Assembly (NCBI GenBank): GCA_946479915.1 | Contig: CAMLHR010000099.1 | Location: 1 to 5,506, forward strand | From: an uncultured Lysobacter sp. | Lineage (GTDB): Bacteria; Pseudomonadota; Gammaproteobacteria; Xanthomonadales; Xanthomonadaceae | Direction: 5' to 3' | Length of the DNA stretch: 5,506 bases | Shown here: one piece after another, positions 1-5,506 of the stretch | How positions within the stretch are numbered: position 1 is the stretch's first letter | How the letters are laid out: every line of letters starts with the position of its first letter | Notes under the pieces: model-generated | Told to the model about the DNA's origin: nothing | What the model saw: only the letters and a program-made list of their open reading frames with translations | The model's database searches: none | Program-made: the position numbers and the translations under genes

Positions 1-2247
1 CTCAGCGTCCAGCGTGCGGGCCACGAACTCGTCGATGACGTCGCGGGCCTCCGCGCCCAGCCGCCCCAGCATGCGCAGCCGCATCGAACGGCCCTCGCCG
101 TCGAGCCGGCTCAGCACGCGGCCGTAGAAGTCGAACGGCGTGCGGGCCGCCTCGCCGAGCGCCCAGCCGAGGAAGGCCCGTGCCGCGGCCCACTGCCGCC
201 GCTCGTCGCCGCGCCGGGCCAGCGCCGCCCACAGCCGCCCCTCGCGCCCATGGGCGAGGTCGAACAGGCTTTCCTCGTCGATGTCGCAGAACGGGCTGCG
301 CAGCAGCGCCGCCAGCGTCAGGTCATCGTCCGGGAAGAGGCAGAACCGCGCCAGCGCCAAAAGGTCGAGGAAGGCGATGTGGCTGGAGAGCTTCAGCCGG
401 TCGGCCCCGGCCACGGGCACGCCCTCCTGCTTCAGCGCCCGGATGATCTCCTCGAACAGCACCTTGCGCCGGCGGACCAGCACCAACACGTCGCCCGCCG
501 TGGCGGCGCGGCGGTTCTCGCCGTCTCCGACCGCGTCGCCGCGCGCGATGATGGCCTTGATCTCGTGAGCGATGCGGCGCGCCAGGAGCTTGTTGGCGCT
601 GTTCGGCGGATCGGCGTCGAGCGGCGCCCACGGGTCGATCTCGGGGGCCGGGTCGCCTTCCTCCAGCGGCCACAGGTCGACGCAGCCGCCCGGCGGCCGA
701 TGCGCCCGGTGCTCGACGATCTCGGCCTCCATCGGCCCGCCGGGACGCAGGCCCGCGAGCACGGCCGGCTGGGCGCAGACCGCATCGACGAAGGCCAGGA
801 TTTCCGGCCGCGAGCGGCGGGAAGTCAGCAGGTCGACCTGGGCGAAGACGCGACCCGCCTCGGCGCTGCGCGCCTGCAGCACCTGGCTTTCGTGGATCAG
901 CCGCTCGGGCGCCGCGCCCTGGAAGGAGTAGATCGACTGCTTCTCGTCACCGACCAGGAAGACGGTCCGCTGCTCAGCCCTTGCCCCGGCTCCGGCCATG
1001 AACTCGTCGGCCAGCGCGCCGATGATGTCCCACTGGCTGGGCGCGGTGTCCTGCGCCTCGTCGAGCAGGATGTGGTCGACGCCGCGGTCGAGCTTGTAGA
1101 GCACCCAGGCCGCTTCCGGCCGCGTCGCCAGCAGGCCGCGCGCACGGTCGATCAGGTCGTCGAAATCGAGCCCGCCCTCCCGCGCCTTCTCCGCCTCGTA
1201 GAAGCCGATCTGCACCGCCGCGAGCGTCAGCGCCGCCACCGTGTCGCGCGCCATGGCGGCGGCCTTCACCTTGGCGGCCGCCTCGATGAGGGCGTCGCGG
1301 CAGGTGAGCAGCGCCTGATGAAGGGCCGGGTTCGGCCGCAGCGCCGTGGCGTCGTCCCACCACTTTGCGGGCGAGCCGTCCTTGTTGCAGAAGATGGCGA
1401 GCGCGGCCTCCAGCTTCGCATCGCCCCGCCCGTGCGCCTCGACCAGCGCGCCCATCAGCTCGCAGGCAGTCAGGTCGCGTTTCGCCGAGCCGCGCGAAAG
1501 CAGGCCCGCCGCCTCGCGCCAGCAACCGGGGTCGATGGAGGCGAGCGCCTCGGCCTCGATCTCGGCTTCGGTGCGCGGGCCGCCGGGAAAGCCGCAGCGG
1601 CGCCAGACGTCGGCCGCCATGGCGTCCGGTCCATCGAACGACGCCAGATAGCCGCCGATGGCGCGCCGCCGCGCCTCGAAGCCCTTCAGCATGGCTTCGA
1701 AACTGCGCGCGTCGACCTCGACGGAGAGGTGGGCGTAGGCGTGGCCGACCGGTCCGGACGGATCGGCGAGCGCCGCCCGCGCCAGCTCGTCCCGGGCGCG
1801 TTCCGAAATGGCGGCCGCGGCCGCGTCTTCCAGCACTTTGAAGCCCGGCGACACCGCCGCCTCGATCGGGAAGCGCCGCAGCAGCTTCTCGCAGAAGGCG
1901 TGGATGGTCTGGATCTTCAGGCCGCCAGGCGTCTCCAGCGCCCGGGCGAAGAGCGCGCGGGCCAGCGGCAGATCGGCGTCGGGTTCGTCCAGCGCCGCCA
2001 ACTCGCCGCGCAGCGCCTCGTCCTCCAGCACCGACCAGGCGCCCAGCCGCTGATAGAGCCGCCGCTGCATCTCGGCGGCGGCGGCCTTGGTGTAGGTGAC
2101 GCAGAGGATCGCCTCAGGCCTCGCGCCATGCAGCAGCAGGCGCGCGACACGCCCGACGAGCGTGTAGGTCTTGCCCGAACCGGCGTTCGCCCGCAGCGCG
2201 ACGTTGCGGCCGGGCGCGGAGGCCTGGAGTTGCGGATCGGCGCTCAT
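1..2247 (-). CDS. addA: AddA, helicase-nuclease subunit of AddAB double-strand break repair enzyme (3' end cut by window)
   Basis: This is the motor subunit of AddAB, an ATP-dependent UvrD-like SF1 helicase that unwinds double-strand DNA ends and prepares them for RecA loading. I translated 749 codons from ATG 2247 to the left edge with no stop. Visible motifs are Walker A ANAGSGKT (residues 20-27), motif Ia TYTKAAAAEM (51-60), QTIHAFC (113-119), LDFDDL (360-365), Walker B ILLDEAQDT (393-401), motif III FLVGDEKQSIYSFQGA (430-445), a motif IV-like TSRRSRPEIL (475-484), VPVAGADRLKL (610-620) and LRSPFCDIDEESLF (649-662). Family members run to about 1,150-1,200 residues, so roughly 400 are missing here. 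These should include the remaining helicase motifs and the C-terminal nuclease. The start is supported by AGGAGG seven bases upstream and by the 4-nt ATGA overlap with addB, which suggests translational coupling. One oddity is Arg477 where SF1 motif IV usually has Phe or Tyr. Confidence 0.97.
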   Translation of the reverse strand, partial: MSADPQLQASAPGRNVALRANAGSGKTYTLVGRVARLLLHGARPEAILCVTYTKAAAAEMQRRLYQRLGAWSVLEDEALRGELAALDEPDADLPLARALFARALETPGGLKIQTIHAFCEKLLRRFPIEAAVSPGFKVLEDAAAAAISERARDELARAALADPSGPVGHAYAHLSVEVDARSFEAMLKGFEARRRAIGGYLASFDGPDAMAADVWRRCGFPGGPRTEAEIEAEALASIDPGCWREAAGLLSRGSAKRDLTACELMGALVEAHGRGDAKLEAALAIFCNKDGSPAKWWDDATALRPNPALHQALLTCRDALIEAAAKVKAAAMARDTVAALTLAAVQIGFYEAEKAREGGLDFDDLIDRARGLLATRPEAAWVLYKLDRGVDHILLDEAQDTAPSQWDIIGALADEFMAGAGARAEQRTVFLVGDEKQSIYSFQGAAPERLIHESQVLQARSAEAGRVFAQVDLLTSRRSRPEILAFVDAVCAQPAVLAGLRPGGPMEAEIVEHRAHRPPGGCVDLWPLEEGDPAPEIDPWAPLDADPPNSANKLLARRIAHEIKAIIARGDAVGDGENRRAATAGDVLVLVRRRKVLFEEIIRALKQEGVPVAGADRLKLSSHIAFLDLLALARFCLFPDDDLTLAALLRSPFCDIDEESLFDLAHGREGRLWAALARRGDERRQWAAARAFLGWALGEAARTPFDFYGRVLSRLDGEGRSMRLRMLGRLGAEARDVIDEFVARTLDAE

Positions 2248-5200
2248 TCGCCGCCCTCCTCGCCGCCGACCGTGCTCCATTCCCACAGCCGCGCGAGGTG
2301 GTCGTAGTCGCCGGTCTCGCCCGCGAACTGCGGGATGGCGCGCGAGATGTAGGGCGTGGCGACATCGAAGAAGGCCGCCGCCCGGCGTTCCAGCCGCATG
2401 CGCGCCTCGTCGGCGAGGACCAGGCTCTCGTCGGCCGTCCCGCGCACCGCGACCTCACCGATCTTCCGTCCGCCGCTGACCTGGACGTAGACCAGCTCGC
2501 CGGGCTCGACAGCCCCGGCGCTGGTGAAGCCGCCTTCGCGCAGGATGGCGGCGGTCAGGGTGAGCTGCGGCGCGAGGTGGGTCTTCACCTGCTTCTCGGA
2601 CGGCGCGCGGCCGGTCTTAAAGTCGAGGATATCGGCGCTTGCCCCACGCACCTCGATGCGGTCGGCCTTGGCGCTGACGGTGAAGCGGTGTTCGCCCAGC
2701 GCCAGCGCCAGTTCGCCCTTCTCCTCGAGGATCAGCCGCGCGCCCGGCCGCCGCGCCCGTTCCACGTCGGCCAGCCAAGGCGCGACGTTGCGGGCCAGCG
2801 CCTCTTCGCGCGCCATGCGGGTCTGCGGCAGGCCGGCGGCGTCCAGCGCCTCGATGAGGTAGAGCCGCAGCAGGTCCTCGGCCTCCTCCGGCAGGTCGCC
2901 GCTGTGGTCGCGCGCGAACCGCTCCAGCGCCGCGTGGACGGCGGTGCCGCGCTCGCGCGGACCGATGGCGAGGTCGGGGCGGTCGAGCACTTTCAGGCCC
3001 AGCACCGTCTCGGCGTAGATGGCGTAGGGGTCGCGCAGCCAGCGCTCGATGCGGGTGACCGACAGCCGCTTCGGCCGCGCCGCCACCGGCGGGCGAGGAC
3101 GCGGACGCGGCGCGGGCCGCACGGCGTCCGGCGCATCCAGCGCACGCGCCCAGGCCAGCACGTCCGGCCGCTCCGGCAACGCCTTGCCGCCACCCGCCGC
3201 CAGGGTGCGCAGCCGCCACAGCCACCGTGACTCCACCGCCGGCGACGTCCCCCGCCGTTCGGAATGCACGAGTATGACCTCCGGCGCGCAGGCGGCCTGG
3301 GCGAAGTCGTGGGCGGACAGGCCGATACGGCGCTCCGGCGGCGGCAGGCCGAGCGTCTCGCGCATCGGCCGCGACAGGAACGGATCGACCGGCGCCTCAC
3401 GCGGCCACACACCTTCCTCCAGCCCCGCCAGGATCAGCCGGTCGGCCCGCACCAGCCGCGCCTCGATGGCGCCGAGGATGCGCAGCCGGGGGTGCGTCGC
3501 CCCGCCCACGCGCACGGTTTCGCCCGACAGCAGTCGTTCCAGCAGTTCCGCAAAGCCGCGCGCGTCGGTGGCGGGCAGACCCGCGCCGTCTTCCATCACG
3601 CTGGCCAGAAGCGCGGCGACAGCTTCGCCGCCCGCACCGGCCCAGAGGTCGCGGCTGGCGAGCGCCTCCATGGCCTGCGCCAGCGCCAAAGCCGCCGTCG
3701 CCGCATCGGCCGGTCCATCGGCGAACGGCCGCGCGGCGAGGTCGAGGGCCGCGAACAGCGCCTCGGCCAGTTCCCCGGCTTCGGCGAGCGCGATCCGCAG
3801 AGGCTCGGCTACCGGTTCGCCGTCGCGGGGTTCGGCGGCTTTGGCCAGGCGCCGCGCGATCTCGGCCCGGTCGCGCGGACGCGGGCCGCGCAGGGCGTAG
3901 CGTTCGAGGGTGCGGCGTCGCCGGGCCAGCTGCTCGGGGGTGAATCCGATGCCGGCCAGCGGATGCTTCATCACCGCCAGCAGGCGAATGGGGTCCTCCG
4001 GTTCGGCCGCCAGCGCCGCGACGTGGGAGGCCAGCACGGCGGCGGGATAACCGGACAGCGGCGCGCCGGCCGAGGAGTCCGCCGCGATGCTCCAGCGGGT
4101 GAGCTGGGCGGACACCCGCCGCGACAGATCGAGGTCTGGCGTGACCAGCGCCACGGTCTTGTCCGGCGTTTCCAGCGCCTCGCGCAGCAGGAGCGCGCAG
4201 ACGAGCGCGGTCTCCTCCTCGTTGCGCGCGCCGACAACGGTGAGGCCGTCGAGCCCCCGATCGAGCGCGTCGGCGTTCTCCTCCCGCAGCCGCCGGATCA
4301 CCTCGAGCCAGTCGCGGGTCGCGTCGGCCGGGCGCAGCGCCTCGTTGATCACCCGCCGACGCCAGCGGCCGCGCATGTCGGCGTCGGGCAGCCAGTCGGC
4401 CACCTGTGCGCGGTCGACCCCGGCGCGGGCCAAGAGCCGCTTCATGGCCCCCTGCGGATGCTGTTCGCCGACCTGCGCCCAGGCGTCGTCGGCGAGACCT
4501 TCGTCGAGACCCGGCAGGACCACGGCGCCCCTAGGGGCGTTCGCGACCACAGCCAGCAGGTCGGCCGTGGCGGGCGCGGTGCCGGTCGAGCCGGCCGCGA
4601 CCAGCGGGTGCTCCGGCGGCGCGATCCGCCACTTCTCGGCCAGCCCGCGCAGTAGCGCGACACGCCGCTCGGAGACGTCCATCAGGCCGAGTTCGAGAAG
4701 CCGATTTGGCCAGACTTCCAACGCGATCCTCAGTACGTCGGCCGAGCGCTGGAAGTGGGCGGCCATGTCGAGGTCGACGAGGCTGTCCAGTTTGCCGAGC
4801 GCGTCCACCTCCTCGATCTGGCAGCTGTCGAGGAAGCTTCCCAGCGCGTCGGCCATTTCCAGCGCGCCGGCGGTGTCCAGCGTGCGCCCGAAGCGCTCGT
4901 GGTTGTCGGCGACCAGTCTGGCCAGCTCGAAACGCCGCCGGCTACCGCTGATGGCGGCTGGTAGGTCGAGCGCCACGTCGCCCGGCTCGAACGGCGGTTC
5001 GCCCTCGTCGAGATCGCCGAGCGCGCGGATCTGCGGCAGCAGCACGGCCTTGCCGTCGTTCGCCTTCACGAAGGCTTCGGCGAGCGAGCGGGCGGCGCGA
5101 CGGGTGGGGGTCAGCACGACGGCGTCGGCCAGCGCCTCGGGCTCACCGCCCAGCGTCTGCAACAATCCGCTCGCCAGGTCCTCGACGAACGGCCGGTGCG

Positions 5201-5279
5201 CGGGGATGGAGAACCAGCGCGGGCCTTGATGCTCCCCCTTTGGGGGAGCTGCCCCGAAGGGGCTGAGGGGGCCAGCCAT
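2244..5279 (-). CDS. addB: AddB, alphaproteobacterial-type nuclease/helicase-like subunit of AddAB
   Basis: This is the partner of AddA in double-strand break end resection. From ATG 5279 it has 1,011 residues, close to the roughly 1,000 expected for alphaproteobacterial AddB. The conserved family start is GPRWFSIPAHRPFVEDLA (19-36). It sits where other AddB proteins carry a Walker A motif, and none is present. The middle is a degenerate helicase fold with VALVTPDLDLSRRV (376-389) and LGAIEARLVRADRLILAGLEEGVWP (602-626). A Pro/Arg-rich linker (721-738) leads to a C-terminal PD-(D/E)XK nuclease: GTAVHAALERF with His782, ADRIE with Asp873, LDFKTG with Asp886 and Lys888, and QLTL with Gln905. 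The four cysteines that bind [4Fe-4S] in Bacillus AddB are absent; RDPYAIY at 749-755 replaces the CPF-type site. ATG 5279 is the only ATG, GTG or TTG I find in frame between the upstream repeat and the conserved start. It lies within a repeat pair, so residues 3-16 are repeat-encoded. A start at 5429 would overlap the upstream gene by about 140 bases and is unlikely. Confidence 0.95.
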   Translation of the reverse strand: MAGPLSPFGAAPPKGEHQGPRWFSIPAHRPFVEDLASGLLQTLGGEPEALADAVVLTPTRRAARSLAEAFVKANDGKAVLLPQIRALGDLDEGEPPFEPGDVALDLPAAISGSRRRFELARLVADNHERFGRTLDTAGALEMADALGSFLDSCQIEEVDALGKLDSLVDLDMAAHFQRSADVLRIALEVWPNRLLELGLMDVSERRVALLRGLAEKWRIAPPEHPLVAAGSTGTAPATADLLAVVANAPRGAVVLPGLDEGLADDAWAQVGEQHPQGAMKRLLARAGVDRAQVADWLPDADMRGRWRRRVINEALRPADATRDWLEVIRRLREENADALDRGLDGLTVVGARNEEETALVCALLLREALETPDKTVALVTPDLDLSRRVSAQLTRWSIAADSSAGAPLSGYPAAVLASHVAALAAEPEDPIRLLAVMKHPLAGIGFTPEQLARRRRTLERYALRGPRPRDRAEIARRLAKAAEPRDGEPVAEPLRIALAEAGELAEALFAALDLAARPFADGPADAATAALALAQAMEALASRDLWAGAGGEAVAALLASVMEDGAGLPATDARGFAELLERLLSGETVRVGGATHPRLRILGAIEARLVRADRLILAGLEEGVWPREAPVDPFLSRPMRETLGLPPPERRIGLSAHDFAQAACAPEVILVHSERRGTSPAVESRWLWRLRTLAAGGGKALPERPDVLAWARALDAPDAVRPAPRPRPRPPVAARPKRLSVTRIERWLRDPYAIYAETVLGLKVLDRPDLAIGPRERGTAVHAALERFARDHSGDLPEEAEDLLRLYLIEALDAAGLPQTRMAREEALARNVAPWLADVERARRPGARLILEEKGELALALGEHRFTVSAKADRIEVRGASADILDFKTGRAPSEKQVKTHLAPQLTLTAAILREGGFTSAGAVEPGELVYVQVSGGRKIGEVAVRGTADESLVLADEARMRLERRAAAFFDVATPYISRAIPQFAGETGDYDHLARLWEWSTVGGEEGGE
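2255..2260 (-). promoter_or_regulatory. Strong ribosome binding site of addA within the end of addB
   Basis: A perfect AGGAGG on the minus strand lies seven bases before addA ATG 2247, inside the codons for the final Glu/Gly-rich tail of AddB. With the ATGA stop/start overlap it indicates translational coupling, as expected for subunits needed in equal amounts. Confidence 0.85.
5232..5271 (+). repeat. REP-like palindromic repeat, unit 1
   Basis: This GC-rich unit is built of two adjacent hairpins and a G-rich tail. CTCCCCC (5232-5238) pairs with GGGGGAG (5242-5248) around TTT. GCCCC (5251-5255) pairs with GGGGC (5259-5263) around a GAA loop. The tail is CTGAGGGGG (5263-5271). The layout resembles the intergenic palindromic repeats scattered through many high-GC alphaproteobacterial genomes, but only this pair is visible here, so dispersed copies are inferred. 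It lies inside the addB reading frame and encodes residues 4-16 and part of residue 3. Confidence 0.75.
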
Positions 5280-5283
5280 CTTG

Positions 5284-5289
5284 CCCCCT
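5284..5289 (-). promoter_or_regulatory. Shine-Dalgarno-like site for addB, inside the repeat
   Basis: AGGGGG on the minus strand lies four bases upstream of ATG 5279, in the G-rich tail of repeat unit 2. It is a partial match to the anti-Shine-Dalgarno complement and the spacing is rather short. It is the only plausible ribosome binding site for addB. Together with the lack of any other in-frame start before the conserved GPRWF motif, it decides the start call. Confidence 0.55.
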
Positions 5290-5325
5290 ACCCCCGCTTC
5301 GCGGGGACGTCCCCCAGAGGGGGAA
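5284..5325 (-). repeat. REP-like palindromic repeat, unit 2, inverted relative to unit 1
   Basis: Read on the minus strand, this unit has the same plan as unit 1. CCCCC (5323-5319) pairs with GGGGG (5315-5311) around a TCT loop. Next, CCCCGC (5306-5301) pairs with GCGGGG (5297-5292) around a GAA loop, followed by a TAGGGGG tail (5290-5284). The copies are diverged but share loop, stem order and tail. The two tails face each other across 12 bases (5272-5283), like the paired REP arrangement (BIME) of enterobacteria. This unit encodes the end and stop codon of the nucleotidyltransferase and carries the AGGGGG that precedes addB. Confidence 0.75.
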
Positions 5326-5506
5326 GAACAGCCTCCGCCGCCTCGCGCGCCATCGGATCGCCGACGTGCATCCAGAAGCCATCCATGACCGCGCCGTAGA
5401 GCCGGCCCTGTTCGGCCAGCCCCCGCCACAGCGGCGCCAGGCTGAAGGCGCCGTCGCCCTCGGCGTCGACGATCTGCGGCTTGGTGATGTGCAGGCCCAT
5501 GTAGGC
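5288..5506 (-). CDS. Nucleotidyltransferase family protein (MurU/HddC-like), C-terminal fragment
   Basis: Only the last 72 residues are in the window; the gene continues beyond the right edge. The visible AYMGLHITKPQIVD, GAFSLAPLWRGLAEQGRLYG and DGFWMHVGDPMAREAAEAVL match the C-terminal part of small sugar-phosphate nucleotidyltransferases. These are Rossmann-like enzymes that transfer an NMP group to a sugar-1-phosphate, such as MurU in cell-wall recycling or HddC-type guanylyltransferases. Such a gene commonly precedes addB in alphaproteobacteria, which supports the call. The nucleotide and sugar specificity cannot be decided from this fragment. The last 11 or so residues (PPLGDVPAKRG) and the TAG stop at 5290-5288 lie inside a palindromic repeat, so the native C-terminus seems to have been replaced. 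The stop is 8 bases before the addB ATG, consistent with one transcript. Confidence 0.85.
   Translation of the reverse strand, partial: AYMGLHITKPQIVDAEGDGAFSLAPLWRGLAEQGRLYGAVMDGFWMHVGDPMAREAAEAVLPPLGDVPAKRG

Noticed and set aside
250..2307. 685-codon plus-strand open frame opposite addA
   Set aside because: It is antisense to a gene with a full set of helicase motifs, its product is Arg/Gly/Val-rich without a recognisable domain, and long antisense frames are expected at this GC content.
3264..4655. 463-codon plus-strand open frame opposite addB
   Set aside because: It has low-complexity composition rich in Arg, Gly and Gln and no motifs, and lies entirely over conserved addB coding sequence.
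4087..5229. 380-codon plus-strand open frame opposite addB
   Set aside because: The Ser/Arg/Ala-rich product is typical of a shadow frame and no ribosome binding site or domain is seen.
5232..5325. Intrinsic transcription terminator
   Set aside because: The hairpins are strong but no T-run follows on either strand, and the pair lies within coding sequence of two co-directional genes that are probably co-transcribed.
5232..5325. CRISPR repeats or a Caulobacter CIR element
   Set aside because: There are only two diverged units in inverted orientation with a 12-base spacer, and no GANTC methylation site.
5280..5429. Upstream addB start at ATG 5429 giving a 1,061-residue protein
   Set aside because: The extra 50 residues come from the nucleotidyltransferase gene read in another frame and from the repeat, and do not resemble AddB.

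Overview
The window is GC-rich (estimated near 70%) and densely coding, with all recognisable genes on the minus strand. Reading along the minus strand from high to low coordinates, it holds three genes: the C-terminal end of a sugar-1-phosphate nucleotidyltransferase-like gene (cut by the right edge), a complete addB, and the first 749 codons of addA (cut by the left edge). Gene order, GC content and the form of AddB (no Walker A motif, no iron-sulfur cysteines, a C-terminal PD-(D/E)XK nuclease) point to an alphaproteobacterium. A Caulobacter/Phenylobacterium-like member is my best guess, from sequence character only.

Layout: 5506-5288 nucleotidyltransferase 3' end; 5325-5232 two inverted GC-rich palindromic (REP-like) repeat units; 5279-2244 addB; 2247-1 addA. 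addB and addA overlap by 4 nt (ATGA), and a perfect AGGAGG ribosome binding site for addA lies inside the last codons of addB. The two subunits are therefore very likely translationally coupled. There is no gene-free stretch over 300 bases.

AddA and AddB together form the AddAB helicase-nuclease. It processes double-strand DNA ends for RecA-dependent recombination and is the counterpart of RecBCD. AddA supplies the SF1 ATPase/helicase motor, whose motifs are visible here. AddB supplies a degenerate helicase fold and a second nuclease domain. The nucleotidyltransferase upstream is a common genomic neighbour in alphaproteobacteria but has no obvious functional link to repair.

The most unusual structure is the junction between the nucleotidyltransferase and addB. 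A tail-to-tail pair of palindromic repeats occupies it. One unit encodes the last residues and stop codon of the upstream gene and contains the Shine-Dalgarno-like sequence of addB. The start codon lies in the short spacer, and the other unit encodes most of the first codons of addB. The inner arms of the two units can pair as RNA into a stem that hides this Shine-Dalgarno-like sequence and puts the AUG in the loop. The rest of the window is a conserved housekeeping repair operon, and I see no undescribed multi-gene system in it.
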